A DNA stretch of 64,000 bases from Saussurea involucrata. Its lineage: Eukaryota > Streptophyta > Magnoliopsida > Asterales > Asteraceae. The notes under the pieces are model-generated. The model did no database searches. It had not been told where the DNA came from and saw nothing but the letters and a program-made list of their open reading frames with translations. Position 1 is the stretch's first letter. Each line of letters opens with the position of its first letter. The stretch is taken from positions 91,100,295 through 91,164,294 of the forward strand of contig CM066327.1 in the NCBI GenBank assembly GCA_033807775.1. The letters run 5' to 3'. Positions 1-11,734 of the stretch are shown here, one piece after another. A program made the position numbers and the translations under genes.

Positions 1-401
1 GCATTCTCGTCCCGAACTGCCACTTCCTGAACACTACCTATCGACTCTAGGGGAGGTGTAACCACCGTTAATCGTTGACACAAACCCCGAAGTGGGTCAC
101 CAACCGGATGTCGACTAAGTGCGTCCGCAACAACATTCGCTTTACCCGGGTGGTAAAGTATCTCACAATCATAATCCTTAACTACGTCAAGCCACCTCCT
201 CTGACGCATGTTGAGATTTTGCTGGTCCATCAAGTATTTGAGGCTTTTATGGTCAGTGTATATCATACACTTGACGCCACACAAGTAATGCCACCAATTC
301 TAGAGTGCAAACACCACTGCTCCCAACTCTAAGTCGTGAGTCGGGTAGTTCGCCTCATGAGGCTTCAACTGCCTCGAAGCATAAGCTATGACCTTACCGC
401 G

Positions 402-1113
402 CTACATGAGCACGACGCCCAAACCTTGGTGAGAAGTGTCACAATATACCACCAAATCCTCCATACCCTCGGGCAAAGTCAACACCGGAGCCTCGCATAA
501 ACGCGTGCGTAGCTCCTCAAAAGCCCTCTGCTGCTCTTCACCCCAACTAAGAGCCGCAGATTTCTTCGTCAAACGGGTCATAGGTAAAGTAATCTTGGAG
601 AAATCCTGATTAAATCTCCGATAATACCCTGCTGACCCAAGAAAACTCCGTACTTCAGTGGGAGTCTTTGGAACTTCCCACCGCATCACTGCCGTAATCT
701 TGGCCGGATCGACCATAATACCATCCTGGTTCACGACATGTCCTAGGAATTGGACCTCCCGTAACCAGAACTCACACTTGGAGAGCTTAGCATACAGCTT
801 CTCCCGCCTCCAAACTTCCAGAACTTCTCGCAAATGCATCTCATGCTCTTCCTTCGACTTCGATTACACAAGAATATCGTCGATGATATCCCGACCTCAA
901 ATCAATTTTAGAGAACCACAAGGCTCCCTGAAGCTGGTCGAACAAGTCATCGATCCTTGGCAGAGGATAACGATTCTTCACCGTAAGCTTATTCAACTCA
1001 CGGTAATCTATACACATCCGTTGGGACCCGTCCTTCTTTTTCACAAACAGAATCGGGGCTCCCCACGGTGGACAACTCGGCTTGATGAACTCCTTTTCGA
1101 TAAGTTCCTGCAA
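402..1113 (-). pseudogene. Gypsy reverse transcriptase/RNase H fragment with catalytic core deleted
   Basis: Reverse transcriptase copies element RNA to DNA. The minus strand shows the RT N-terminal block (WGAPILFVKKKDGSQRMCID, then YPLPRIDDLFDQLQGA and FSKIDLRSGYH), then jumps straight to a decayed DDILV motif around 870, followed by FLGHVVNQDGI, a YYRRF block and the RNase H start (VVYCDTSHQGLG). The stretch that normally lies between the GYH and FIDDILV blocks is missing, so the palm domain is deleted. A stop also follows DDILV. Frames 841-1,113 and 402-839 belong to one ancestral polyprotein. Inactive. Confidence 0.9.
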
Positions 1114-1850
1114 CGAGTGTACAACTCCTTCATTTCCGGTGGAGCCAGGCGATAAGGTGCCTTGGCCACCGGAGCAGCATCCGGAATCAAATCAATGCGG
1201 AACTCTACCTGTCGCTCGGGAGGTATCCCTGGTAACTCCTCGGGAAATACGTCAGCAAACTCCCGTACAACTGGCACATCCTCCGCAGACTTCTTCTCTC
1301 CGTCGACGCACGTGTCGATCACATACGCCAAAAATCCCTGACCACTGTGCTGCAAGTACCTCCGAGCCCTCGCAGCCGAACATATCGCTGAGGTCCGCCT
1401 GGGCGAGTCGCCCTGAACTAGCATTTCTCCCCCGCTTGGGGTTCGAACTCGTACTTGTTTGCGACAACAAACAATCTCCGCATCATACGCATCCATCCAA
1501 TCCATGCCCACAATCACGCACAACTCCCGCATAGCGATCGGAATCAAATCAATCGGGAACCTCACACCAGCGATCTCCAAAGTGCACCCCCGGTACACGT
1601 CCATAACCGTCAAGGTCCTGTCTTCAGCAACTGCAACCACAAGTGGACAGCCTAACCGTCCTACAACTCGGCCCCAAACACTCACTAACTATGTGAGACA
1701 CGAAAGGATGAGTAGCCCCGCTATCAATCATCACCACAGCAAGCACCGAGTTAACCAAGAACGTACCTGTCACCACTTTATACGTAGCTTGTGCCTCCAC
1801 CACTCCCAGTTGATGAACTCTACCTCATGCCGCCTCCATCACTGCAGCAA
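1041..1850 (-). pseudogene. Gypsy aspartic protease and linker to RT
   Basis: The minus strand carries a retropepsin-type active site, MIDSGATHPFVS (about 1,700-1,735), preceded by a VVTGTFLVNS strand. It is followed by YRGCTLEIAGVRFPIDLI, GMDWMDAYDAEI and the conserved linker VREFADVFPEELPGIPPERQVEF leading into RT. The frame changes near 1,690 and again near 1,110, where the RT start continues in another frame. The protease would cleave the Gag-Pol polyprotein; this copy cannot make it in one frame. Confidence 0.85.
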
Positions 1851-2330
1851 GTGAAGCATACTGCGCAGTACTCACAAACTCCCTGATCTTGGTACGTAAC
1901 ATATCCTTGTACCGCGTCATCTTCATGTCCTCAGAAGCAGCATGCTAAGGACAGAATAATGTCATTTCCGTGAACTTTCGGTTCACCTCCTTTATGGCCT
2001 CCGTAGTCTGAGAGAGCTCAAAGAACTCTTTGGCACTCCTCTCCATCTCCACTAGAGGCACATTCTCTAAACGAAACATACGACGAACTCCTCCCAGGTC
2101 AAAGTAGTGCGCCCGTTAAGCGTCAAAGCAGTAGCACACCAATCTTTCGCTCCGTCTCGTAACAGATTCACCACGAAGCGAACCTTCAAGTTCTCAGCAC
2201 AATAAATCCTGCTATCTATGCTCACGCTCAACTCCTCGGGTTCCCTGTGACTTTCCCCGACTCGAACACGGATCCTGTGCTTCAGATAGTAGGAGCTCTA
2301 TTACTACCTTCCACACCTATCCCTACTCGT
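1850..2330 (-). pseudogene. Gypsy gag remnant
   Basis: Minus-strand frames give the plant Gypsy gag core: AKDWCATALTL, then TWEEFVVCF, then a KEFFELSQT helix and a TRYKDMLRTKIREFV block, with a stop inside. The CCHC zinc knuckle expected before the protease is not visible, so that part is probably deleted. Assigned by similarity to retrotransposon gag domains; no intact ORF. Confidence 0.7.
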
Positions 2331-2395
2331 TTCGAGTCCCGTCCCGAAGTGCCCAAGTAGTTTCTTGCCAACAATTAATCCCATATGCCCGTACC

Positions 2396-3092
2396 AACAT
2401 ATGACAACACCCTTCCTAGCTCCCTAGGAATTTCACCCAATTCCACTACCCTTGCTATGACGAAATCCCCACTAGTCATGACGAGTCGCCTCGCGAATGC
2501 ACAGTCGCACACAGTGTAAAACCAGATAGACATTCGAATATAAGATTCTATCCTACAACGGTTGGACTCAAACAAGAGCTGCGCAATAGAACTAAATCCG
2601 ACATTCTAAGGCTATTCGGTTCCTACCGCATACAACCTATAGTGCATTCACTTAACAACCTATCAAGGCTAGCATAAACTCCTATTAGCAAGCAACAAAC
2701 ATGCAGTACAGTGTAATAAGCACCAAGCAATCTAGCATACATACTCATATGTAAACACTCTTCCCAGCTCCCTAGGAATTTCATCTCATCCAACTACCCT
2801 TGCTACAACGGAATCCCTACTAGCCATAACGAGTTGCCTCGCGAATACCCAGTCGCATGCAGCGTGAAACAAATAGACATTCGAATACAAGATTCTATCC
2901 TAGAACGGTTGGACTCAAACAAGAGCTGCGCAATAGAACTAAATCAAATATTCTAAGGCTATGTGATTCTTACTGCATACAACCTATAGGGCATTCACTT
3001 AACAACCTAATATGACTAGCATTAATTCCTACTAGCAAGCAATAACCATACAGTACAGTGTAACCAACACAAGCAATCTAGCATGCATACCC
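2396..3092. repeat. Two-copy tandem duplication (about 349 bp) in the Gypsy leader
   Basis: 2,396-2,744 and 2,745-3,092 are imperfect direct repeats. Both contain AGCTCCCTAGGAATTTCA, CTTGCTA..ACG, GTTGCCTCGCGAAT or a close variant, and GGTTGGACTCAAACAAGAGC, at a constant offset of about 349 bases. They lie between PBS and gag. No ORF is evident. Confidence 0.85.
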
Positions 3093-3289
3093 TATGATCT
3101 AGAAAGCAATAAATACACTAAGTACTGTACCTTTTCCCTTGGTTCCGGCTGACTGTACACACTGCGCCCTCGATCACCGTTTCTCAAACGGGTTTTCCTT
3201 TCTTTTATTTTCCAAAAAATTTAAGAGAAGAATTTCATAGCCGCAATTTGAGATCAAACACACCGAGATGTGTTTGATTCACTCAAGCT

Positions 3290-3304
3290 GTGCTCTGATA
3301 CCAA
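3290..3304 (-). other. Primer-binding site of the first Gypsy element
   Basis: The + strand reads GTGCTCTGATACCA, i.e. TGGTATCAGAGCAC on the minus strand, complementary to the 3' end of plant initiator Met-tRNA. It lies directly inside the LTR that begins TGTAACGTCCC and fixes the element's orientation as minus. Confidence 0.9.
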
Positions 3305-3307
3305 CTT

Positions 3308-5320
3308 GTAACGTCCCAAAAATTACAATAAATTTGAACTTTTTAAAATACCATTTTATTAAAACTAAACCATAAGTAATTAAATCCAATTAAACGTTTA
3401 TCAAAACCTCGTTAAGTTAAATCACCAATTATAAATAACACAGCGGAAATTGTAATAAATCTAAACTTGATGTCTCAAAATAAATAATAATAAAAGTCTT
3501 CTCAACGCGCCAGTGTGTACCGTCACGCCTTACTGCCACTCGTACCTGAAATCATTATTTATAGGGAAGGGGTAAGCATGAATCTTAGTGAATTCAAACA
3601 CATACGCAGGTAGCAATCATATATACACCACTCCTATCCACACATAGATAGACATCCAACACAAGCAAATCTAATTGTATACGCAAACTCATGCAGAAAC
3701 ACCCGCACGTGTATCCTTCGGCTCCCCGAATTCACACCACACTCGTGTAGGCATCCCTCGGTCTCTCCGAGTTCATCCAACACTGGTACACAATTCCTCG
3801 GCCCCGCCGAGTACTCGGTCCAACCGAGTTCACACAACACTTATACAAAATTCCTCGGCCCCACCGGGCCCTCCGCCCCGCCGAGATGTATACAACACCC
3901 ATGGCATTATACTAAACATTAATTCAAACTAGTACTACGCACAATAATTCAGTTAATACACACAAACTACTGCAGTGCATATATAATCCCTATCCTACGC
4001 AGTAAGAGAACTTACCTCGAAAAGCAAAGCAGATATCCACGAACAGCGACACGAGCTCGACAACTCCAACTCACTTCTTTTCACCTAAAGAAGTGCTACA
4101 ACGTGTCAACACGACGCCCCAACTCTCAATTATAAACATAAGACTAGACGAGCGACATTTCAGATTTTCGGTCTGAACTGCAGGTCTGTTCGGGACCTGC
4201 TTATCCCCCTCTAGCCCCACTAATCCAGAGATTAAGTCCCACAGACAGGAGGGTCTAGGTCTTAGCTTTCCATGGACATATTATACGCGTTCTAACGATT
4301 TTCCTACAATTTTATACAATTATTCTAAGATTGAACCGCAAATCTGTCAGATTCGGACCTGCTGTAAAAATGGCTATTTCGCACTTAGCTAGAGGCCGAA
4401 CCAGGCTTTCGCCGAAACACGAAAAGTGTGCCCGACACAGAATGTGGACCGTGGGCACCAGATTCGTCTCAAACCGAGTTAAAACGGAAAAGTTATGAGC
4501 GAAATAAAAGCTGGGCAGAAAGGCGTTTATCACATAAAATGACGATTTTGCAACGGTTTAATATTTATGCGATTCGGGCTTATGGTTCAGCTATTAAGGG
4601 TTAACGAAGGCTATACCAAACCACGCGCCACCCACTGCCATCTCCGGCAGTGGTGGTCGGTGGCGGCGGCGGCAGCCACCACCCACGGTGGTGATGGCTT
4701 GGCAAAAGAGCCCGACGAGACCAACGGGATTAACCCGACTACCCTACTCCGCCACACGCATACATACACAAGAAACCCCAGACCTGCACGTTACAGCCAC
4801 CGGGAAGGTGGTGTATGGCGGCAGCGCACCGCCGACAGCCATGGCTGCGGCGATGGCCGAGGTGGTGGTTTCGTGAGACTTAGCAACGATGTAAAGAAAC
4901 GAACGAGAGCGACTTTACCTGAGGAGAACGCAGGTGCACCCTCACGAGACTCCGATTGCCGGCTCTTCCTCACTCTCCCTCTCTCTCTCTCGCTCACTCT
5001 CTCGCCGGCAGAAGGCTCCGGCGGCGGCGCTGGTGGCGGTGGGTGGGGTCCGGCGGCAGCAGCAAAACGGGATGGGGGGGAAGGTGTTCGACGACAACAG
5101 GTAGGGGGGGTGCTCTTAGGGTTTTTGGTGATTTGTGTGACGTGAAACAAAACGAGAAGGGGAACAAAAGGGAGGGGAAGGGTCGGTCCTCTCTCCATGG
5201 GCCGATCCATGCAAGGTTTAAAGAAATACAACATTGGTCCCTGCAGTTTGGAGTTTTCCCAATAAGCCCCCAAACCCAACTTTTAACATTTTAAGCCTTT
5301 CCTAACGAAACCCGCTAACA
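3308..5320 (-). repeat. 5' LTR of the first Gypsy element
   Basis: Begins TGTAACGTCCCAAAA next to the PBS. Contains short hairpin-forming words of the type CCTCGG..CCGAG repeated at about 3,760-3,885, and a GC-rich block with GGCGGCGGCGGC and a CTCTCTCTCT run (4,640-5,130). Open frames in that block (4,567-5,294) have low-complexity Gly/Arg/Pro composition and are not genes. The right end is uncertain because the second LTR is outside the window. Confidence 0.65.
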
Positions 5321-5413
5321 ATTTCGTTTAGCTGAAAATATTAAAACAAATAACTAAATAATTAAAAAAAAACCATACCGGGTCACGGGCTTTACAGGTA
5401 GCAACTGAAGATT

Positions 5414-5482
5414 CTAAAAGTCCTTGCAAACCCATCTGAGTTGAAATAGACAGCCTTATTTGAGACCCATTCCAGCAACCAA
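5414..5482 (-). pseudogene. Exon-like segment, copy 1 (second copy at 7,571-7,640)
   Basis: About 68 bp here is nearly identical to 7,571-7,640, about 2.16 kb away. On the minus strand one frame of both reads LLEWVSNKAVYFNSDGFART. I do not recognise the family. Either this is a duplicated exon of an unknown host gene or part of a repeat; there is no full gene around either copy. Confidence 0.4.
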
Positions 5483-5594
5483 ATTGCAACTCCAAAAGAT
5501 TAATAGTAGAGTTTGTCATGTAAGACTGGGCATAGCAAAAAAACCAGTTACAGTCATGAAAATATTTTAAAACACCAAAAAGGAACTCACATTA

Positions 5595-5876
5595 GGGGGC
5601 GTTTCTAAAATCTTACCCGGTAAGCGCTTACCTATACATTTTAACATTATCATTTACTTACCGGGCAAGATTTTAGCACTAAAACAGCATTGTATGCAAC
5701 AAGTTACCTGGAAAGCGCTAACCGTGGTAATAGTCGTCGTCCTCATTTACCGGGTAAAACTCTTGGTCATCGTCTCGCTCTTGCCAGAAAAGATTCTTGG
5801 TCCTTACCATATTCATCTGATAAGGTAACGTAACTTGGTAAGTGTTTACCCGGGTAAGCCTTTGGTAAATGGACCC
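5595..5876. mobile_element. Tourist-like (PIF/Harbinger) MITE
   Basis: A 282-bp non-coding element flanked by TTA on both sides (5,592-5,594 and 5,877-5,879). The imperfect terminal inverted repeats read GGGGGCGTTTCTAAAATCTT on the left and GGGTCCATTTACCAAAGGCT on the reverse of the right, both running into CTTACCCGG. TTA target duplications with GGG..TTT termini are the signature of Tourist MITEs, which are moved by PIF/Harbinger transposases. Confidence 0.75.
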
Positions 5877-7570
5877 TTAATTACAACCTTCTCATTTACT
5901 GTAAATGGATATTTTACACCTTAGATCACCATTTTCCTAAAATGTTCAGACTTGTGCATTAGGCATCCGATTTTACTGAAAGATGTACTCCACTATGTAC
6001 ACTTTTTTTAAGATTCTTCAAATGAGAAACAAGGAAATAAAATCATTACTTTCAAGATATTCAAAAATTATTACAGAAAGTGTTAAAGTTGATTTGTGCA
6101 AAAGGTTCACCTATGGGTATGCTACCATCATAAGGCTTAAATTCACATATGTGATAATGCACAGCATGTTAAATTAGGTTTAATATTGCAAACACATAAA
6201 GATTGTGATAAAGCTCATTGAATCAAATTTGAATCATGTTATTTTGCTGATGTCACTATCTTTTACTAACAACCGGGTATAACTGCTCTATAACTTAACG
6301 AATGTTGAAAGCGTGTAATTTAAGCATACCCTGTGGTCATCGATTTCGTTTCTACGCTTTCGCAAAGCTGCATTGTGAAAGAGCCTTCGACCGTCCTCAT
6401 GCTTAATTGCTGCTACTGTAGCTCCCAAAGCGGTCATTCAAATCGCAAGAATAAAAAGGCTAATTTATATATAGTCAAATAACCAAAAGCTAACCTAGCA
6501 CAAATCAAGCAAGAGTAGATATTAGTTTTTTTAAAGAAATGCATAAAAGATCTTTTAACTCGATAATCAACAACAAAGACCATAAATCCAACATTATCCA
6601 ACATTAAAAGCCTTTAATTTATGAGAATGTTTGATGAAATCAAACCAATTTAATCACTGGTTTTGACCAAATGTGCAAATTTTGTTGGATTAAATAGATA
6701 TGTTGATATAGTTCAGTTCTTATTATGTCTTTTGAGACTTGAAAAAAGAAATATAAAAACATTAGCTCTTATTTTGTATAAGAGTGAAGTATTCCATGTG
6801 GGTTTAGAGGTAGGTTTAGAGGTCTGCATGTAATTGTGGAGTATTCTAGGTGGGTTTGGAGGTCTGCATGTACTTGTGGGGTGGAGCCGTGGGGAACCAA
6901 AGTTTATTTTTATGGTACAACCAAGTGGAAAAGGAAACCAAGAATGTTTTCTGCTCATGTCACTATTTAAACCAATGCTTATTTTTATGGCACAACCATA
7001 GCGATTATGTAACATCTTCATAAACTGGGTCGCTATTTTTAGGGGAACTTTTTATCAAACGCTTATCAGGTAAGTGTTTACCGACAATGTCACCACTATC
7101 ACGTACCTTAAAAACTCATGCTCTTGTATACAAAGGTGATCTCTGCAGCTATGAAGACAGGTTCAGTAGAACATCAGTATCCATGAATGGAACCTTAGCC
7201 CCGGCAAATTTGAAACCTGTTAAACAAATAAATGAGAATCGTGTAAAATTCGACTTATACTGTTTGAAACATGTGGTTGCAACTCATCATCAAAGTTACT
7301 CGAACAACCCAATAAACATGCAGGTACTTGTATTTTGTATGTATGCATCCTCAATGTTTATAAATTTAATATTTGCATCATTTATTGTCTCACCATGAAG
7401 ATTAAAGAGGCTGGAGGTTTTCTTGTGCGTTGCAATTACCATTGGCTTTCAAACAAGTCTTTGATCCATAATAGATTTCAAGAAAGAACACCATTGGGAA
7501 ACCTTAATCATAAATAAAGCTCTAAAAACAAAATCATAATAGCATCACATATAGGGTGTTTGATTGATTC
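5877..7570. other. AT-rich intergenic DNA, no gene recognised
   Basis: No coding frame with family resemblance. Short direct repeats built on GGTTTAGAGGTCTGCATGTA or GGTTTGGAGGTCTGCATGTA occur around 6,800-6,880. GGTAAGTGTTTACC at 7,069-7,082 resembles the end of the MITE at 5,595 and may be a second decayed Tourist fragment. Confidence 0.5.
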
Positions 7571-7640
7571 CATAAAAGTCCTTGCAAACCCATCTGAGTT
7601 GAAATAGACAGCCTTATTTGAGACCCATTCCAGCAACCAA
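7571..7640 (-). pseudogene. Exon-like segment, copy 2
   Basis: Duplicate of 5,414-5,482. The minus-strand frame WLLEWVSNKAVYFNSDGFAR continues to TFMESIKHPICDAI here but diverges after the shared block in copy 1. Family not recognised. Confidence 0.4.
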
Positions 7641-7689
7641 AACGTAAGTGGCGGTTTGTTAACTTTATAAATCAAGCGATGTGACATCA

Positions 7690-7970
7690 AGTGGCCATAC
7701 CAGTCAAACCGGACAGTGGTTCGGGCAATTTGGTCTGATCGGTTTTGGCGGTTTTGGCCTTTTATGGGATTTAAAGCTTAAACTTAAAAAAACATATATA
7801 ATTTTGAATTTTGGATTAAATAACTATTTTAACAAAACAAAATATCTCAACAAATTAAGTGAGCAGCTCTTGAGTTGTCGATTTGAACAAAACAAAGTTT
7901 AATAAAAGTATATAAAAAATAAATAAATATAAATATTAAAAGTTGTGCTATAGGGCAATACTAAAATAAA

Positions 7971-8037
<67 letters not shown>

Positions 8038-8190
8038 GCCCCTAAAAAAAGTTCCAGCCCGCAGACTGAACTGCCCGGTTTGGCTATTTTTTAAACCAAA
8101 CCACACCACTTAAACCCGCCAAAAACGGTTCGGTCTGACTTGGCTCGACCGGTTTAAGCAGTTCAATGGTTTTTTTGAACACCTCTAATT
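7690..8190. mobile_element. Possible hAT-like foldback/MITE element around a TA/TG microsatellite
   Basis: Words such as AAACCGG, TTCGG, GGTTTTGGCGGTTTTGG on the left reappear inverted on the right (CCGCCAAAAACGGTTCGG, GACCGGTTTAAGCAGTT). The right edge ends GAACACCTCTA, typical of hAT-type MITE termini. No clean target duplication was found, so the class and edges are tentative. Confidence 0.35.
7973..8038. repeat. Compound (TA)n(TG)n microsatellite
   Basis: A run of alternating TA passes directly into alternating TG/GT, ending TGTGCGCC. Likely polymorphic. Confidence 0.95.
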
Positions 8191-9055
8191 TCACCCCAAA
8201 TAAGTCATATAATACAGACAAGTCAAATCAATACCTTGATTTAATTCCATGATATGAAGATATAGAAATTTGACAGTTGAAAAGTAGATTTTAATCCTTG
8301 ACCAACTCAAGGCCAATGAATGTTTGGATAATAATCAAAGACATTGTGGATTAAAATAACAATTGATACAACAACAATGAAGATTACAAAAATGGCACTA
8401 CTTACTTGCTTATATATACAACTACAAGTGCCTCATTATTCGATAAACGAACTCGTTCTTCTATTTAATAGAAATCAAACACCAAGTCATGAGTTACCGT
8501 GTGTCCATGCTAGCTACAGACGAAAAATTGTCGATAATATGTTGTATAATGTCGGCACCATCAGAATTCATCCAAGGAGTATTTACCTAAATAAATAACA
8601 AACACAACACATTTCACATGTGATGATTTTACATTTATATGTTTAATATGTGTTGTTGCTATTATCATATCATACTTACCTAGATTGTGTTGTGGGCAAA
8701 ATATCTTTGTTTACTTCCTTTAAAGCTAACATCAATTCTTTCCCAACTTATTTTAGTCAACCCTCTAATCATTGCTTCTGCAGTTGCAAAATTAAGTCAA
8801 AACTATTGAATGACAAATGGAACAAGAAATGAATCAAAAGATTGGATTACTACCTTCCATGGAGGCTCTGGCTGTCTTGAAACTATTCACCTGTGAATTC
8901 GATGACCCTTCTTGTTTTATGGTATTTGTTGTGTCTCCCTTTAAAACATGGGGGTATTTACCACTTCTTACGAGATGTTTACGCTGAAACCAGATACATG
9001 GTAAGAAGGTGTCAAAATACTATAGAATCTGCGACATCTAGTATAGTATTAATAC

Positions 9056-10235
9056 CTGAGGCAGCTCGTTTCTACGGCGGATAGATGATGTGCTCCATCC
9101 TACAATATCTGTATATAGTGGTTTGAGTTGAGAGAAACATTCACATGTGAATGGATTGACTTACAGTCATAATTCCCAAAGTTGTTCATGAATAGTCTTG
9201 GGGAAGAACTAAGAACACATATTTGAATTAAGATAAACTACTTAATGAAGTATTTTTAAGAGCTTCATATCTTCGATTATGTTGTAAAGTAATACAGAGG
9301 AGCAAAAGTTGCAGTAGAAATAGGACACGGTCAAAATGGGCATTTGCGTAGACAACATGGCGCTTGAATGACTGCAATGCAGAACTGCATATAGCAAGGA
9401 AACAAAGGTTAAATTTAGTGTTTAATGAAAATTGATTGTAAACTTTTATTCATTCAAAAGTAAGCTATGAAGGCTCACAAAAACTTCAAGTCTTCACAAT
9501 CTTTGACCATCTGAAGCAATAGAGGGGGCTGCCCTTGAGCCTTATCAGTCAAAAACAAGTGTCTCCTTGTTCTTCCAAGAACCCATGATATATGATGAGC
9601 TACTTTCTCAACGGTGTTAGATCCGCCAAACATTGGGACCTGATGGAATAAAGAAATAGTTGAAAGCTGTTAGGACAAAAGCATCGCGGAAATGTAAATA
9701 GATTGCAGTAAGAAAGCGTTTGATTCTTGAAATCAAAATTTACAATTCACCTGTCGATGTCCACTTGTACCAAGATGTGGAGTGGCAACAGTAATAAAGT
9801 TTATAGACAATAATCCAGCAATTCTTTCGCTAGAGATATGCTTTGAGTTTTGCTTATTAGATGCATCAGTTGTAGGGTCTCCATTTTCTTGACATGATAA
9901 TTTTGTTGAGTCTTGTGTGTAAAGCTTAGCAATAGCGTATCTTGCTACCAAGCCACCAAGCGAGTGACCGTTAAAAGATATCTTCTGAAGACCAGGATGA
10001 TGTTTTATAACAGATGTCACCTGCAAAAATATATAATCATTTAAGATTCTAATTTTTATATGCAACCCCCAACGGAGGATATCCAGGCATAACTTCACAG
10101 AAAATAGGTTTTAATGGATTAACAATATTATTAAAGGTAGCAGGAAAAAGAGAAGATAACCAACATCGTTCGCTAATCTGTTGCCCATCACATCAACACC
10201 ATTAAATGTCAATAATGAAGAGTTGCGTTCACTGC
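9056..10235 (-). pseudogene. DUF676-type serine esterase (lipase-like alpha/beta hydrolase), C-terminal exons
   Basis: Plant putative serine esterases of this family are alpha/beta hydrolases; their substrates are poorly known. Minus-strand exons with consistent phase and GT/AG borders: 10,235-10,165 (SERNSSLLTFNGVDVMGNRL); 10,020-9,750, with the nucleophile elbow GHSLGGLVARYAIAKLY and INFITVATPHLGTSGHRQ; 9,639-9,479 (VPMFGGSNTVEK, RTRRHLFLTD, PPLLLQMVKDCEDL); 9,384-9,329 (SALQSFKRHVVYAN); and 9,108-9,056 (HIVGWSTSSIRRRNELP, which carries the conserved His). No stop occurs in these exons. Missing are the N-terminal exons with the first beta strands and a clear C-terminal exon. An exon-like start at 11,442-11,728 and a Helitron-like end at 11,755 lie upstream. 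I infer a partial, possibly Helitron-captured gene. A divergent complete gene with exons I cannot see is the alternative. Confidence 0.75.
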
Positions 10236-10239
10236 CTGC

Positions 10240-11140
10240 ACATTGATCCAAACCATAAGGTGTTACAGTGTGGCATAGAAAATAATCAAGGATGCCAAAA
10301 GCAAAGGATGGTATTTAAAGAAAATTGTTTTGACAGCAATACATATGACTACAAACTAAATTAACAAAAATATAACTCTCTTATCTGGTCTTCAAATAAG
10401 GATGAACATTGTGTTTATCTTCAATTTTTATTTTGAAATACTAATTCTTTCAACTCATCAATTTGACAACTTTATTTCAATTGTGGTTTATTGCAACTTG
10501 CACATATACACCGACTCCAAATAAACAGCCAAATAAATGAGAGTTCTACTTGGAAAAAAAAGATGAATCACCTTCCCTTTGTTTAAACTGGTAGTGACAA
10601 CCTAAAAATCTCAATCAACTTTAAGAAAAGATCCAACACGTGACTTAATCAACCACAAAAGAACAAGTTTTGTTAATCCAATACCAAGCAAATTCAAACA
10701 GAAATAGTTAATACATGACAATAAAATAAAGCAAAGGAAAAACCCAAAATCCAATTGACAAATTTATTTACCATTTTGCAGGGAAAAACCCAAGAAAATA
10801 AAGCATTTACAGTTCTCGAGAAAACCCAACTCAAATTTCATGCCATTTATCCCAAATTCACAACTACCATCCCGTTTCACCCACACAAACTCACATACAT
10901 GGATTTTAGGTTATCTGATCGGTTGAATCCATATGCTTAGCTGTCAAACACAAAGATAAACAGAAGTTCATTCAAACGATAACATAAAATAGAAGATAAA
11001 AAACCCAGAAACGATATAAACCTGATGGAACAAATCAAAAGTAAAATAAACACTATGAAACTTGAAAAACTACGAGTGTGAGCTCAAATCATAAGTTAGA
11101 ACCAAACGAAAAATCAAATCAAAACTACCAACAATATTCA
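10240..11140. other. Non-coding interval, possible long intron of the esterase locus
   Basis: AT-rich, without family-like frames. The N-terminal half expected for a DUF676 esterase is not here on the minus strand. It could be an intron between a first exon near 11,450 and the exon at 10,235, or unrelated DNA. Confidence 0.4.
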
Positions 11141-11142
11141 AA

Positions 11143-11490
11143 CTGAATGAAAAGCAGTAGGAAGAACCCTAAAACAATATTCAACAAACAAATTCATTAG
11201 CTTTCGGAAGTAGAATTCAACAATAAATTCTAGGGTAATTAAGGAAATTTACCGAAAGCAATCGTGGTAGCAGTGAGGGAGAGACGAAAGAGGCGTATGG
11301 GGAGAGAAATGCACAAATGTTGTTGCACCCTGAATGAAAAGCAGTAGGAAGAACCCTAAAACATTCAACAAACAAATTCATTAGCTTTCAGAAGTAGAAT
11401 TCAACAATAAATTCTAGGTTAATTAAGGAAACTTACCGAAAGCAATCGTGGCAGCAGTGAGGGAGAGACGAAAGAGCCGTACGGGGAGAG
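11143..11490. repeat. Direct tandem duplication, about 185-bp offset
   Basis: 11,143-11,313 and 11,331-11,490 both contain TGAATGAAAAGCAGTAGGAA, CATTAGCTTTC.GAAGTAGAA, and AGCAATCGTGG.AGCAGTGAG. The two copies differ by point changes and small indels. The duplicated block includes a putative minus-strand splice donor (TTTCGGTAAGT in one copy, TTTCGGTAAAT in the other). Confidence 0.9.
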
Positions 11491-11728
11491 GGGAAAAGCC
11501 GCAAAAAATTGAAATCTTCAATCCTGGTGTGCTTCTTATAGGGAGTAGTTGAGAGGGAGGAGGGTGAGAAAATTGGGGGTGCTTCATCGCGGAGAAGGAG
11601 AGGGGAGGGGAGGTCGTGTGAGGAGGAGCAGGGTGTATTGCAGAAGGAGTGGGGAGAAGGAGAAGTTTGGAGAGGACGTGGGGAGAAGAGAACGTGGTGA
11701 GAAAAACGGCTCTTGAAATAAACCGCAT
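11442..11728 (-). CDS. Putative first exon, Ser/Pro-rich, ending at a splice donor
   Basis: The minus strand opens MRFISRAVFLTTFSSPHVLS, is rich in Ser, Pro and Leu, and runs to ATTGCTTTCG followed by GTAAGT, a consensus donor. A Ser-rich, acid-poor N-terminus could be a plastid targeting peptide, but low complexity alone gives such frames. If real it could be exon 1 of the esterase locus downstream on the same strand. Weak; there is no homology I can name. Confidence 0.25.
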
Positions 11729-11734
11729 ACTATT

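Larger units (their letters stand above)
1..5320 (-). mobile_element. Degenerate Ty3/Gypsy LTR retrotransposon, 3' part outside the window
   Basis: On the minus strand the order LTR, PBS, leader, gag, protease, RT is readable from high to low coordinates; RNase H, integrase and the 3' LTR would lie left of base 1. The element is heavily broken: short gag, loss of the RT core, frameshifts and stops. The PBS sits at about 3,290-3,304 and the LTR begins at about 3,310. The far LTR edge near 5,320 is a guess, since only one LTR is present for comparison. No function can remain; it is a fossil. Confidence 0.85.

Noticed and set aside
4567..5294. Open frames of 112-192 aa on both strands in a GC-rich block
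   Set aside because: Gly/Arg/Pro-rich low-complexity products of GGC and CT repeats inside a Gypsy LTR; overlapping frames on both strands, no family match.
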